Source of the DNA: SZUA-36 sp963774415 | GTDB lineage: Bacteria > Pseudomonadota > Gammaproteobacteria > Xanthomonadales > SZUA-36 | DNA: 64,000 bases | Assembly: GCA_963774415.1 (NCBI GenBank) | Contig: CAVZEU010000008.1 | Span: 62,001 to 126,000 of the forward strand | Direction: 5' to 3' | Shown: in pieces, positions 8,772 through 20,063 of the stretch | Layout of the letters: each line of letters begins with the position of its first letter | Position numbering within the stretch: the stretch's first letter is position 1 | Made by a program: the position numbers and the translations under genes | The notes under the pieces: model-generated | Databases searched by the model: none | Told to the model about the DNA's origin: nothing | The model's input: only the letters and a program-made list of their open reading frames with translations

Positions 8772-9796
8772 GCGGTCGGGGCCTCTAGTGGGGGTAACTG
8801 GTCCAGGGGCCAGCGCGCGCGAGCCTCCAGGCCGGGGCCGCTGGATTGGCCGGCCAGTAATCGCTGGCAGCCGGCGAAGGCGATCATCGCGCCGTTGTCG
8901 GTACAGAACTCGAGACGCGGGTAGGCCACCTTCCAGCCGTGTTTGCGACCGGCTCTTTTCAGGGTTTCGCGCAATGACAGGTTGGCCCCGACACCGCCGG
9001 CCACCACCAGTTGCCGGGCCCGCGTCTGCTGCATCGCGCGCCGGCACTTGAGCGCCAGCGTGTCGACGACGGCTTGCTGGAAGCCCGCGGCGATGTCGGC
9101 GCGCGTGGCATCCCCCTGGTCGCTTTCGGACCAGAGCCTGCGGGTGTGGGTTTTCAGACCGCTGAAGCTGAAGTCGAGCCCGGGGCGATCGGTCATGGGC
9201 CGGGGGAAAGAAAACCGTCCCGGATCGCCCTTTTCGGCCAACGCCGCCAGCGCCGGGCCGCCGGGATAAGCCAGGCCCATCAGCTTGGCGGTTTTGTCAA
9301 AAGCCTCGCCAGCGGCGTCATCCAGTGTCTCCCCAAGGATGCGGTAGTGGCCGATCGCGCGGACTTCGACCAGCATCGTATGGCCGCCGGAGACCAGCAG
9401 CGCCACGAACGGGTATTCCGGCGGTTCCGCTTCGAGCATGGGGGCGAGCAAATGTCCTTCCATGTGATGCACTGCAATGGCCGGCTTGCCCAGGGCCATG
9501 GCGATGCTGCGCCCGGTCGCGGTGCCGACCAGGAGGGCGCCGATCAGGCCGGGACCCGCCGTATAGGCGACCGCGCCGATCGCCTCCCGCTCCAGCCCGG
9601 CCGTTGCCAGGCACTGGTTGATCAGCGGCAGCAGTTTGCGGACGTGGTCGCGGGATGCGATTTCCGGCACCACACCGCCGTATTCGGCATGAATTTCAAC
9701 CTGGCTGAACAGCGCGTGCGCCAGTAAGCCGGCATGGTTGTCATACAGCGCCACGCCGGTTTCGTCGCAGGATGTTTCGATGCCGAGCACGATCAT
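8768..9796 (-). CDS. tsaD: tRNA N6-threonylcarbamoyladenosine synthase subunit TsaD
   Basis: TsaD transfers threonylcarbamoyl to A37 of ANN-decoding tRNAs together with TsaB and TsaE. The 342-residue protein begins [14 protein letters not shown], the family signature, and has the iron-binding HMEGH near residue 111 and the nucleotide-binding [13 protein letters not shown] near residue 270. The reading frame extends further upstream, but the ATG at 9796 matches the family start exactly. The stop codon overlaps the folB start. rpsU lies about 1.9 kb away; tsaD is a neighbour of rpsU-dnaG-rpoD in many gammaproteobacteria. Confidence 0.96.
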   Translation of the reverse strand: MIVLGIETSCDETGVALYDNHAGLLAHALFSQVEIHAEYGGVVPEIASRDHVRKLLPLINQCLATAGLEREAIGAVAYTAGPGLIGALLVGTATGRSIAMALGKPAIAVHHMEGHLLAPMLEAEPPEYPFVALLVSGGHTMLVEVRAIGHYRILGETLDDAAGEAFDKTAKLMGLAYPGGPALAALAEKGDPGRFSFPRPMTDRPGLDFSFSGLKTHTRRLWSESDQGDATRADIAAGFQQAVVDTLALKCRRAMQQTRARQLVVAGGVGANLSLRETLKRAGRKHGWKVAYPRLEFCTDNGAMIAFAGCQRLLAGQSSGPGLEARARWPLDQLPPLEAPTA

Positions 9797-9948
9797 GGTT
9801 CGGGTCCGCCGCTCCGGTTTGAATGGCGATTGTAAATCATGCCGGCCCAATCTGCCGCAAGCGCCCGCGGCAGCGCCCGCGGGCGCCGGTGGTCGCGTAC
9901 GGCCGCGTCTGGGGTAACATGGTATGCAGATTTCCTCGGGGAGAGACC

Positions 9949-11505
9949 GTGAGTTCGCTGGGTATCGTTGCATCGGGACACATCGAGACCTCCAGGGCGG
10001 CACAGGCGCTGCTGGAGGCGGGCGGCAATGCTTTCGATGCTGCGCTGGGCGCCATGTGCGCGGCTTGCGTGTGCGAACCGATGCTGGCGAGTCTTGGCGG
10101 GGGCGGCTTTTTGCTGGCCCAGAAAAATGGGCAGGCCGCCCGCGTATTCGATTTTTTCGTACAGGCGCCCTCGGCGGCAACGGCCGCTATGGATTTTTAC
10201 CCGATCCAGGCCGACTTCGGCACGGCCACCCAGGAATTTCACATCGGCATGGCATCGATCGCGGTGCCGGGCGTGGTTGCCGGCCTGTTCGCCGTCCATT
10301 CGACCCATTGCCGGCTGCCGCTGGCGGAAATATTCAAACCGGCGATAGCGCTCGCTCGCGAGGGCGTCGAGGTCAATGCCCTGCAAAGGTACATCAGCGA
10401 GATCCTGCGGCCGATCATCGAGGCGCGGCCTTCGGCGCTGGCATTGTCCTCGCCCGCCGGCGGCCCGGAACGGCTTGCCAGGGTGGGTGAGCGCATCAGC
10501 AATCCGGCACTGGCGGACACGTTCGAAGCGCTGGCCTGCCACGGCCCGGATTGGTTCTATGCCGGCGAACCGGGCCAGCAACTGGTCAGGGACTGCCGCC
10601 GCGGAGGCGGCCTGATTACCGCCGCAGACCTGGTCAATTACCGCGTCAAGCTGCGGAATCCCGTCACGGTCAGCTCGCATGGCGCGAGCATCGCCTGCAA
10701 CAGCCCGCCGTCGCCCGGTGGCACCTTGATCGCTTTCGCGCTGTCACTGCTCGACCGCCTCGGCGCAGGTTCGTTTCCGTGGGGCAGCCGCCGGCACGCG
10801 ATGGCCCTGGCGCGTGTCATCCAGGCGTCCAGCCTGGTGCGCGAGGGCCGTGGTTTCGCCAGCGGCCTGAGCGCGTCGGGCGCCGCGCAGATCCTGAGCG
10901 CCGAGAACCTCGACGCCTGGCGGCGGACACTGGCCCGGGGCGGCATGGCGACGCGTGGTACGACCCACCTGAGCGTGGCGGATGCCGCAGGCAACCTGGC
11001 CAGCCTGACGCTGTCCAATGGCGAAGGCTCGGCCTACGTATTGCCCCAAAGCGGGATCATGTTGAACAACATGCTCGGGGAAGAAGACCTCAACCCGGCG
11101 GGCTTTCACCGCGTGCCGGCCGGCGAGCGGCTGGCCTCGATGATGACGCCCGCGGTGGTCACCTTCGCCGACGGTGCGCAATTGGCGCTCGGCTCCGGCG
11201 GCTCCAACCGGATTCGGAGCGCCATCCTGCAGGTGCTGGTGAACATGCTGGATTACGGCATGGACCTGGGGCAGGCCGTTGCCGCGCCGCGTCTGCACCT
11301 CGAAGGCGCTCAACTGAGTATCGAAAGCGGCTACTCCGCGGCTGCGCTGGGCGCGCTGGAGAGTGCCTGGCCCGGGCTGCAGCAATGGCCGGATGCCAAC
11401 CTGTTCTTTGGCGGCGTACACGCGGTCGAACGCCTCGCCAACGGCGAGTTCCGCGCTGCCGGCGACCCGCGCCGCGGCGGCGCCACCGCGACCGCCGTTG
11501 GCTGA
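9949..11505 (+). CDS. Gamma-glutamyltransferase family hydrolase
   Basis: N-terminal nucleophile hydrolase that matures by self-cleavage and acts on gamma-glutamyl compounds such as glutathione, or on acylated relatives. The 518-residue protein has the [12 protein letters not shown] motif near residue 25, the GGGGFLL motif, the cleavage site GTTHLSVAD with the likely nucleophile Thr near residue 338, and [14 protein letters not shown] near residue 415. The chosen GTG start follows a good ribosome binding site (GGGGAG). No secretion signal is evident, unlike classical periplasmic Ggt, so a cytoplasmic role is likely. It is divergent from tsaD. Confidence 0.88.
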   Translation: MSSLGIVASGHIETSRAAQALLEAGGNAFDAALGAMCAACVCEPMLASLGGGGFLLAQKNGQAARVFDFFVQAPSAATAAMDFYPIQADFGTATQEFHIGMASIAVPGVVAGLFAVHSTHCRLPLAEIFKPAIALAREGVEVNALQRYISEILRPIIEARPSALALSSPAGGPERLARVGERISNPALADTFEALACHGPDWFYAGEPGQQLVRDCRRGGGLITAADLVNYRVKLRNPVTVSSHGASIACNSPPSPGGTLIAFALSLLDRLGAGSFPWGSRRHAMALARVIQASSLVREGRGFASGLSASGAAQILSAENLDAWRRTLARGGMATRGTTHLSVADAAGNLASLTLSNGEGSAYVLPQSGIMLNNMLGEEDLNPAGFHRVPAGERLASMMTPAVVTFADGAQLALGSGGSNRIRSAILQVLVNMLDYGMDLGQAVAAPRLHLEGAQLSIESGYSAAALGALESAWPGLQQWPDANLFFGGVHAVERLANGEFRAAGDPRRGGATATAVG

Positions 11506-11598
11506 ATAGCGCCTGCCAGGGCCCTGCAAGGCGCCGGACCGGGTGTTGCAACTAGCTCGGGGCTGACTGCCCTCCCCGGCAAAACGGGCAAATACTTT

Positions 11599-11628
11599 TT
11601 GCAAGCCCCCGGCGTAAAAGGTTAAAAT
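11599..11628 (+). promoter_or_regulatory. Candidate sigma-70 promoter for the rpsU-dnaG-rpoD operon
   Basis: TTGCAA at 11599-11604 and TAAAAT at 11623-11628 are separated by 18 bp, a good match to the -35 and -10 consensus in an otherwise G+C-rich gap. It lies 46 bp before the rpsU start, which has a GGAGG ribosome binding site. Prediction by eye only. Confidence 0.55.
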
Positions 11629-11673
11629 ATCTGGCTACGTCCATATCAGTAAATTTGAAAACACGGAGGCACA

Positions 11674-11889
11674 ATGCCCAGCGTAAAAGTTCGCGAGAAC
11701 GAACCATTTGAATATGCACTGCGGCGCTTTAAGCGCTCGTGCGAGAAGGCCGGCGTATTGGCGGAAACCCGTCGCCGGGAATATTACGAAAAACCGACCC
11801 AGGAGCGTAAACGCAAGGCTGCCGCGGCGGTCAAGCGCAATCTGCGCCGCCTGGCGAGGGAAAATGTTCGCCGTACCCGCCTTTACTGA
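11674..11889 (+). CDS. rpsU: 30S ribosomal protein S21
   Basis: Small basic ribosomal protein of 71 residues ([20 protein letters not shown]...), needed for efficient initiation through the 3' end of 16S rRNA. The whole sequence follows the family, ending in the basic VRRTRLY. It is the first gene of the macromolecular-synthesis operon, with yqeY, dnaG and rpoD following on the same strand. A GGAGG ribosome binding site precedes the start. Confidence 0.98.
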   Translation: MPSVKVRENEPFEYALRRFKRSCEKAGVLAETRRREYYEKPTQERKRKAAAAVKRNLRRLARENVRRTRLY

Positions 11890-11897
11890 ACATACAA

Positions 11898-11914
11898 GGC
11901 CCCGCAACGGGGCC
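11898..11914 (+). terminator. Hairpin between rpsU and yqeY (attenuator or processing site)
   Basis: A perfect 7-bp stem GGCCCCG / CGGGGCC with a 3-nt loop lies 8 bp after the rpsU stop. There is no T run after it, so it is not a complete intrinsic terminator. In E. coli the same position of this operon holds a partial terminator and processing signals that lower dnaG and rpoD expression relative to rpsU; this hairpin could serve likewise. Confidence 0.5.
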
Positions 11915-11925
11915 GGAATGCGTCC

Positions 11926-12372
11926 ATGTCACTCAAGCAGCAAATTCAGGACGACGTCAAATCCGCCATGCGCGAACGAGCGCAAAAACGTCTCGGCACA
12001 CTGCGCCTGATAACCGCTGCGATCAAGCAAATCGAAGTCGACAAGCGTGTCGAACTGGATGACTCGGCGGTATTGACCGTACTCGACAAGATGGCCAAGC
12101 AACGGCGCGAGTCCCTGCAGCAATACGAGGACGCCGGCCGCGAAGACCTGGCCGCGCAGGAAAGATTCGAACTGGAATTGATCAGCGGCTATTTGCCCGA
12201 GGCGCTGAGCGAGGCCGAAGTGGCCAGGCTGATCGAGCAGGCCATCGCGGAAACGGGCGCCGAGAGCATGCGCGACATGGGCGCCGTCATGAACCGGCTC
12301 AGAGGGGATGTGCAGGGCCGTGCTGATATGAAAGCCGTCAGCAGCGCCGTCAAGGCTCGACTTGGCGCCTGA
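11926..12372 (+). CDS. yqeY: GatB/YqeY domain-containing protein
   Basis: A 148-residue protein homologous to the C-terminal tail domain of GatB, the tRNA-dependent amidotransferase subunit. Motifs include RLITAAIKQIEVDKRVELDD near the N terminus and FELELISGYLPEALSEAE in the middle, then MGAVMNRLRGDVQGRADMK near the end. Its function is unproven; a tRNA-binding role is assumed. In many gammaproteobacteria it sits between rpsU and dnaG as here. Confidence 0.94.
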   Translation: MSLKQQIQDDVKSAMRERAQKRLGTLRLITAAIKQIEVDKRVELDDSAVLTVLDKMAKQRRESLQQYEDAGREDLAAQERFELELISGYLPEALSEAEVARLIEQAIAETGAESMRDMGAVMNRLRGDVQGRADMKAVSSAVKARLGA

Positions 12373-12435
12373 CATGTCCGCGGCTAAACGGCCGGACCAC
12401 AAGCAGTCGACGCCCGCCGGGGCCACGCAGATACC

Positions 12436-14151
12436 ATGAGCGGCCGCATACCCGATTCCTTCATCGAGGAGTTGCTGGCACGTTCTGACATCGTTGAATG
12501 CATTGAGCGGCGGGTGCCGCTCAAGCGCGCGGGCAGCGAATTCCAGGCCTGTTGCCCGTTCCACAGCGAGAAAACACCGTCGTTCACGGTCAGTCCGAAG
12601 AAACAGTTCTATCACTGCTTCGGCTGCGGCGCGCATGGCTCGGCGATCGGGTTCCTGATGCAATACGAAGGCCTGGAGTTTCAGGACGCCGTGGCCGAAC
12701 TGGCGCACTCGGCAGGGTTGCAGGTGCCGCAATCGGGCCAGCCGCAGAAACGCCCCGATACCGGTTGCTACGAGTTGCTGGATGCCTGCAGCCGCTATTA
12801 CTGCGAACAACTGGCCCACAACGCCACCGCGCGCAGCTACCTCGAAGGCCGCGGCCTCTCCGACGAGGTCATCAGGGACTTCAGTATCGGCTACGCGCCG
12901 GATGCGTGGGATGCGCTGATCCGGCACTTCGGCGGCGAGCGCCGCAAGCTGGACCTGTTGCAGCGGGCCGGAATGCTCAGCAGCGGCAAAAAGGGCAGCT
13001 ACGACAAGTTCCGTCACCGCATCATGTTCCCGATCCATGACCGCCGCGGCCGCGTCATTGCGTTTGGCGGCCGCGCCCTGGCGGACGACGGACCCAAGTA
13101 CCTGAACTCACCCGAAACCGAGTTGTACCACAAGGGCCGCGAATTGTACGGCCTGTACCTTGCACGGCAGCGCAAGGGGCGGTTGGACCAGATCATCGTC
13201 GTCGAAGGCTACATGGACGTGGTCGCACTGGCCCAGTTCGGCTTGCGCAATGCCGTCGCCACCTCGGGCACGGCCACCACGCCGATGCAGGTCGAAATGC
13301 TGTTTCGCGCCAGCGACACCGTGGTGTTCTGTTTCGACGGTGACGAGGCCGGGCGCAAGGCTGCCTGGCGCGCCCTCGAAGCGACGCTGCCGAAGCTGCG
13401 GGAGGGTTACCAGGCGAGGTTCCTGTTCCTGCCCGAGGGCGAGGACCCGGACAGCATGGTGCGCAAGCACGGACGCGATGAATTTGAGCGGCGAGTGGCC
13501 GCGGCCAGCGGTTTGTCCGAGTTTTTTTTCGAGCATTTCAAAGCGGACACGAGCAGCCTCGACGGGCGGGCGAAGCTGGTCGAGCAGGCCTTGCCCTACA
13601 TCGAGAAAGTTCCCGCGGGCGTGTTCCGGGACATGCTGCGGGAAAAGCTCGAAACAATCGCGCAGCACCGCCTGCAGGGCCCCGTTGCCGCTCCGGCCGC
13701 GGCCAGGGCCGGCCAGCGGGGCAAGCCGCTCCACCAGCGAACCCCCATCCGCACGGCGCTGGCCTACCTGGTGCAGGACCCCTCCCTGGTGAAAAATGTC
13801 GCCGCCGTCGAAGACCTGGACGGTCTCGGCAACGATGACCTGGGCGGGCTGGAAATCTTTGTCGAGATCGTTGATTTCTGCCGCCGGCGCCCTAATATCA
13901 CAACCGCGCAGTTGCTGGAGCTCTGGCACGGGCACCCTGCCGTTGAACATTTGCAGAAATTGGCTGTCTGGCTCTTGCCCGGAGAAGAGGAACAGCAGGT
14001 TCAGGAGTTCGTCGATGCCGTCAACCGTATTCGCCTGCAATGCGTCGACATCAAGCTGTCGCGGGTGACGAACGTCATCGCCCAGCAGGATGAATACAGG
14101 GCGTTGCAAAGCCGCCGTCAGGACTTGAAAACGCAGCTTGAAAGCAGCTGA
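12436..14151 (+). CDS. dnaG: DNA primase
   Basis: Synthesises RNA primers at the replication fork. The 571-residue length is normal. Domains in order: a CHC2 zinc finger (residues ~38-65, CCPFH...CFGCG), the RNA polymerase core with the Toprim fold (VVEGYMDVVAL near residue 260 and FDGDEAGRKA near 307), and a C-terminal DnaB helicase-binding helical domain beginning near residue 435. The start lies 63 bp after yqeY. All active-site motifs appear intact. Confidence 0.97.
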   Translation: MSGRIPDSFIEELLARSDIVECIERRVPLKRAGSEFQACCPFHSEKTPSFTVSPKKQFYHCFGCGAHGSAIGFLMQYEGLEFQDAVAELAHSAGLQVPQSGQPQKRPDTGCYELLDACSRYYCEQLAHNATARSYLEGRGLSDEVIRDFSIGYAPDAWDALIRHFGGERRKLDLLQRAGMLSSGKKGSYDKFRHRIMFPIHDRRGRVIAFGGRALADDGPKYLNSPETELYHKGRELYGLYLARQRKGRLDQIIVVEGYMDVVALAQFGLRNAVATSGTATTPMQVEMLFRASDTVVFCFDGDEAGRKAAWRALEATLPKLREGYQARFLFLPEGEDPDSMVRKHGRDEFERRVAAASGLSEFFFEHFKADTSSLDGRAKLVEQALPYIEKVPAGVFRDMLREKLETIAQHRLQGPVAAPAAARAGQRGKPLHQRTPIRTALAYLVQDPSLVKNVAAVEDLDGLGNDDLGGLEIFVEIVDFCRRRPNITTAQLLELWHGHPAVEHLQKLAVWLLPGEEEQQVQEFVDAVNRIRLQCVDIKLSRVTNVIAQQDEYRALQSRRQDLKTQLESS

Positions 14152-14235
14152 TCCCGGTTCTGGGCCAGACTCCGCATCCAGGGTCGCCGGAGTGATTTTG
14201 ATGGACTATAGTTAGTTAACCCGAAGCAAATATTT

Positions 14236-16131
<1,896 letters not shown>

Positions 16132-16237
16132 GCGGCGCCGGGCCGTCCCGCGCGAGCCTCCCGGGCCTTGCGGAGCGCGTGCACCGTGAGCATGGAAGTC
16201 CCGGGTTCCGCTATTCGCGGCCCCGGGCTGACATCAT

Positions 16238-17023
16238 TCAGGAGGAAATGCGGCCCTGCTCGCCGAGCGTTTCCCACAGGGCGCACAGATAGCGGTAAAA
16301 CCTCGTGGCCATGGCCAGCAGCCGGGCATCGGCACCCGCCGCGGCCGCGGGCTCATCCACGTCCAGGCCCCATTCCACGTTCAGCGCGGCGTAATCCATC
16401 AATTGCAGACCGCGGGCGGCGTATTCCCAGTCCACGAGATACAGGCGCTCGCGGCTGCCGACGAAATTGGCCACCACCGGATCGTGGTGACACGGGCCCC
16501 AGCCGAGGTCGCTCGTTAGCAAGGTCTCGAGCACCCTCTGCATTTCCCGGCGCTGCCGCGCCGGGGCTGGGACCGGCATGCCCGCGCCCAGGATCATCTG
16601 CCAGTAGGTTTTCACGTGCGCGCGATAATCGATGGCCGGCAGCCTGGCTTCCATTCGGTGGCAGCGCTGCAGCAAATCGAGGGCGCGCGCGCCGAGTAGC
16701 GGGTCGTCCTGCGGGCGGGCGGGCAGCTCGCCATCGATAAATTCGCTGAGCAAGATCCCGTTTTCAGTATCCGCGAACAGCAGGGGCGGTGCGATGCCGC
16801 TATCGCTTGCGCTGCGCCAGGCCACGACTTCGGCGTCGCGCCCCCCGCCCGGCAACAGGTCGCCGCCGGCATTGAGCCGCAGCACCAGCGGGCGGCCATC
16901 GGCCTCGAGCAGGTAGTTGCGGTTGCTGCGCCCGCCCGCCAGTGGCCTGACGACGCGGGGCCTGGTGCGCAGCCCGAGGCCCCATTGGCGCCAGTTGTCG
17001 ATCGCTGTTTGCGGCCCCGTCAT
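16238..17023 (-). CDS. Phosphotransferase family kinase, probable thiamine kinase
   Basis: A 261-residue protein of the aminoglycoside/choline kinase fold. Motifs are VVRPLAGGRSNRNYLLEADG (nucleotide loop), VLRLN with the ATP-binding Lys position replaced by Arg, the catalytic loop GPCHHDPVVANFV near residue 180, and the metal-binding LVDWEYAARG near 200. It is the third gene of a unit headed by a TPP riboswitch, a TonB receptor and a PnuT-like permease, and starts 1 bp after the pnuT stop. By context it should phosphorylate imported thiamine, as ThiK does; the fold alone would also allow choline or another small alcohol. The family and operon are clear, the substrate is inferred. Confidence 0.82.
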   Translation of the reverse strand: MTGPQTAIDNWRQWGLGLRTRPRVVRPLAGGRSNRNYLLEADGRPLVLRLNAGGDLLPGGGRDAEVVAWRSASDSGIAPPLLFADTENGILLSEFIDGELPARPQDDPLLGARALDLLQRCHRMEARLPAIDYRAHVKTYWQMILGAGMPVPAPARQRREMQRVLETLLTSDLGWGPCHHDPVVANFVGSRERLYLVDWEYAARGLQLMDYAALNVEWGLDVDEPAAAAGADARLLAMATRFYRYLCALWETLGEQGRISS

Positions 17024-17024
17024 T

Positions 17025-17651
17025 TCAAACCGCCGCTGCTTGCGCGTCGCCGAGATAGTGCCGGCGCCAGCTGTAATAACCGGCAATGGCGATAATCACG
17101 TAGGCGGCGAACAGCAGCGCCGTCAGGGTCAGGCCGCGCTCGACGTAAAGATAGGCGGACACCGCGTCGATGACGATCCAGTAGATCCAGTTCTGCAGGT
17201 ACTTGCGCGCGACAAGGTACGTCGTGATGACGCTGGCCCAGGTGGTAAAGGAATCGACGTAGGGCCAGGCCTCGGTGGTGTATCGTTGCAGCAGCACGCC
17301 GGACACCGCGCTCAACGACAGGGTCGCCGCGATCACCGCGCCCTGTTGCCGCGCCGTCATCGACCTGATCGCAAGCGGCCGCGGTTCGCTGCCGTTCCCT
17401 CCCCGTGTCCACTCGTACCAGCCGTAGAAGGCCATCAGCATATAGTAAAAATTCAGCACCGAATCCATCAGCAGGTTGACGCCCCAGAAGAGCACCGTGT
17501 AGATCGCGGTGCTGGTGAAGGCGAAAAACCAGCACCAGACGTTCTCCTTGACCGCCAGCAGCAGGTAAGCGATGGCAAAGACGACCGCGGTCAACTCCCA
17601 GGGCGACAGGCCCCGGGCCAGTTGCAGCAGTGTTTGCCAGGCGCCCGGCAT
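17025..17651 (-). CDS. pnuT: PnuC-family vitamin transporter, probable thiamine transporter PnuT
   Basis: A 208-residue inner-membrane protein with about seven hydrophobic segments. The family signature is present: NVWCWFFAFTSTAIYTVLFW near residue 40 and LNFYYMLMAFYGWYEW near residue 65, followed by a late NWIYWIVIDAVSAYLYVERG segment. PnuC homologues move nicotinamide riboside, while PnuT homologues move thiamine by facilitated diffusion with trapping through phosphorylation. The TPP riboswitch and the downstream kinase make thiamine the likely substrate. Its start overlaps the receptor stop by one base (TGATG), so the two are coupled. Confidence 0.88.
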   Translation of the reverse strand: MPGAWQTLLQLARGLSPWELTAVVFAIAYLLLAVKENVWCWFFAFTSTAIYTVLFWGVNLLMDSVLNFYYMLMAFYGWYEWTRGGNGSEPRPLAIRSMTARQQGAVIAATLSLSAVSGVLLQRYTTEAWPYVDSFTTWASVITTYLVARKYLQNWIYWIVIDAVSAYLYVERGLTLTALLFAAYVIIAIAGYYSWRRHYLGDAQAAAV

Positions 17652-19819
17652 CAGTGGAACCGGTACTCAACGTCGATGCCGTAAACCCGCGGCTCGCCGT
17701 ACTGCAGATAGGATTCGTTGATGTAACCCTTGCGCGGGTCATTGCCAAAATAGAGCCCGTGCACGGCGTAGTCGCGGTTGCCGAGGTTGCGGCCCCAGGC
17801 GCGCACGGTGAGCGCCTCCCGGCTGTAACTGACGCTTGCGTTGAACAAACCGTACGCCGGGATCTTCTGGTCGTGGTAGTACCCGTAGTAGCTGTCGCTG
17901 CGGCCTTCGAATTCCACCCTGGCGCTCAGCCGGGCCGTCAGCGCCAGTTCGGCCCCGAGGTTGTACTGCCATTCCGGCGCCTTGGTCTGATCGCGGCCTT
18001 TCTTGAGTTTGATCGTGGATTGCGTATATTGATCCGGCTCACCCAAATCGACCACGGTGATGGCATCGACGTCGGTCCTGAGCCAGCCGAGGCCGGCAAA
18101 AATTTCGAGTGCGCGGGCGGGGTGGTAATTGAACTCCAGTTCGGCGCCGTAGTTCGTTCCTTTCGCGACGCTGTCCAGGTAGCCGACCCACAGGTAATTG
18201 ATGTCGTCCCAGATCCATGACTCGAGCTGGGCGTCGCGCCGGTCCATGTGAAACACGTCGGCGCGCACGCTCAGCCTGTCCTGCAGGTACCTGCCCTTGA
18301 TACCGATTTCCTTGTTCAGCAGGCTTTCTTTGCCGAAGCGCAGGCGGTCCTGCATGAAGGCACGGAATTTCGGCGCCATCAGGGCGTAGACGGAACTGGC
18401 TTCCGTGTTGACACCGCCCGGCTTGACGCCGCGGGCGATCGTCGCATAGAGCAGCGTGCCGTCCTCGAGGTCGTGCTGCAGCGTGATTTCGCCGCTGGCG
18501 TAATGGTCGTCACTGGAGGTTATGAGCGCATTGCTGTCGCGGTAGTCGTCGGAGAACTTCTCCAGGCGCAGGCCGGTTGTGAGTTTCCAGCGCTCCGCCG
18601 GCGCGTAGTCCAACTGGCCATAGACGGCGTAACGGCGCGTTTGGTAATGGCTGTCGAACGGGCCGTAGTACTGGCGGGAGAAGTCCTCGTTGCGATCCTG
18701 CGCGTAAACGCCGGCGACCCAGCCCAGCCGCCCTGCGTCGACGGACAGCAGGTGGCTGTCGAGGCTGACGCTTTTGCGCTCGCGCTTCTGCCGGTCGGTG
18801 TTGGCGTAGGGATAGCAATCCGCGATTCCGATACAAATATCAGGGTTGGTCCAGTCTTCGTCGTAGCTGTAGAAGGTGTCGGAGTCCTGGTAGCTGACGA
18901 TGGTTTGTGCGGCCGCGCCATCGGTGATATGCCAGTCGTTCTTGAGTGCGGCGGCGAACGCCTGCTGCTTGTCGTGGCCGGGCTCGTCCGACAGCGTGTG
19001 ACGCGTGTTGTCGAGTGAAAAGGCGTCGTAGCCGTTGTCGATATCGACGTAGAAAGCCGTCAGTTCGGTCTGGTTGTCGTCGTCACCGAGCCAGCGCAGC
19101 TTGGCGCGCATGCTGCGCTCGTCGCGGTTGTTGGTGTCATCGCGCCGGAGGTAGTCGTTCTTGATGAAGCCGTCGCTGCGGTTCTCCCCGGCCGCGATGC
19201 GGCCCAGCAGGCGTCCGCCCAGGGGTCCGCTGAGCGCGGCCGCCGTGTTCCAGCTGTTGTAATTGCCGAAGCCCGCCCTGGCGTAACCGGTGAATGTATC
19301 GGTCGGGTCGTTGGATTTGATGTTCACCATGCCGGCCAGCGCGTTGGTGCCGTAGCGCGTGCCCTGCGGCCCCCGCAGGACCTCCACCTGCCGCGTGTCC
19401 AGCATCACGGCCGCGGTCGCCAGGCCGTTCATGTCGACGTCGTCGATGGTCACGCCCACCGAAGGAAAGTATTTCGGGTCGACGAACTGTTCGAGGTCGC
19501 CGATACCGCGCACCTGAATGAACCGGGCCCGCGAGGCGCCCGACGAGAAATTGACGTTCGGCAGAACGTTGAGCGTTTCCTCCAGGTGCTCGGCGCCGCG
19601 GTCGCTCAGCGTGGTCTCGCTGACGACCGAGATGCTGCCGCTGCTCTGGAGCAGGCTGGTGTCGCGGAACTGGGCCGTGACGATCACTTCCTCGATTTCA
19701 TCGGCTGGCGGTTGCTGGGCCAGCGCGAGCCCGGGGGCGAGAACGAAAAGCAAGGCGCCAACCCTGCCGGGAAGCGCCGTTTTCGAGCGGTGTTTTTTGC
19801 CGCGGTCGGCATGGTTCAT
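17651..19819 (-). CDS. TonB-dependent outer membrane receptor, probable thiamine receptor
   Basis: A 722-residue TonB-dependent receptor. It has a signal peptide (hydrophobic stretch GALLFVLAPGLALAQ), a TonB box-like EIEEVIVTAQ near residue 42, a plug domain with VRGIG, RQVEVLRGPQGTRYGTNALAG and VNIKSN motifs, and a beta-barrel ending in YGIDVEYRFH. The ATG at 19819 is chosen because AAGGAGGT lies 7 bp upstream; an ATG at 19840 is also in frame. A TPP riboswitch precedes it, and a PnuT-like permease and kinase follow in tight coupling, so uptake of thiamine (or a precursor or phosphate ester) is inferred. Other annotation would call it simply a siderophore-type receptor. Confidence 0.9.
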   Translation of the reverse strand: MNHADRGKKHRSKTALPGRVGALLFVLAPGLALAQQPPADEIEEVIVTAQFRDTSLLQSSGSISVVSETTLSDRGAEHLEETLNVLPNVNFSSGASRARFIQVRGIGDLEQFVDPKYFPSVGVTIDDVDMNGLATAAVMLDTRQVEVLRGPQGTRYGTNALAGMVNIKSNDPTDTFTGYARAGFGNYNSWNTAAALSGPLGGRLLGRIAAGENRSDGFIKNDYLRRDDTNNRDERSMRAKLRWLGDDDNQTELTAFYVDIDNGYDAFSLDNTRHTLSDEPGHDKQQAFAAALKNDWHITDGAAAQTIVSYQDSDTFYSYDEDWTNPDICIGIADCYPYANTDRQKRERKSVSLDSHLLSVDAGRLGWVAGVYAQDRNEDFSRQYYGPFDSHYQTRRYAVYGQLDYAPAERWKLTTGLRLEKFSDDYRDSNALITSSDDHYASGEITLQHDLEDGTLLYATIARGVKPGGVNTEASSVYALMAPKFRAFMQDRLRFGKESLLNKEIGIKGRYLQDRLSVRADVFHMDRRDAQLESWIWDDINYLWVGYLDSVAKGTNYGAELEFNYHPARALEIFAGLGWLRTDVDAITVVDLGEPDQYTQSTIKLKKGRDQTKAPEWQYNLGAELALTARLSARVEFEGRSDSYYGYYHDQKIPAYGLFNASVSYSREALTVRAWGRNLGNRDYAVHGLYFGNDPRKGYINESYLQYGEPRVYGIDVEYRFH

Positions 19820-19884
19820 GTCAAAGACCTCCTTAACCAAAGCGTGTCAAAGAGATCCGGAAAGGTGGAGAGATGGAACCGTAT

Positions 19885-19985
19885 GCGCGTGCCCTATCCC
19901 TACGCCGGCATTATCCGGATCAGGTTCAAAGGGTGCATCTCAGGCCAGCGGCCGCCCCTCAGGCATTTCCCTGGAACACCGGTGC
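19885..19985 (-). promoter_or_regulatory. TPP (THI-box) riboswitch
   Basis: Read on the minus strand, the leader contains the invariant THI-box parts in order: GGTGTTCC, then GGCCTGAGATGCACCC, then TGAACCTGATCCGGATAATG and CCGGCGTAGGGA. These match the thiamine pyrophosphate aptamer (CUGAGA...ACCC...GAACCUGAUC-GG-UAAU-CC-GCG-AGGGA). The 3' end lies about 65 nt before the receptor start and its strong ribosome binding site. Translational or transcriptional shut-off by TPP is expected; no obvious intrinsic terminator is seen between aptamer and start, which favours control at translation. Boundaries are approximate because the outer helix was not folded. Confidence 0.95.
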
Positions 19986-20063
19986 GGCGGTCCGTGGAAA
20001 TGTGCACACAGTTTAGCACAGGTCCGTGTGGTCCTGCCGGTGCAGACACAGTAAACTGGAACC

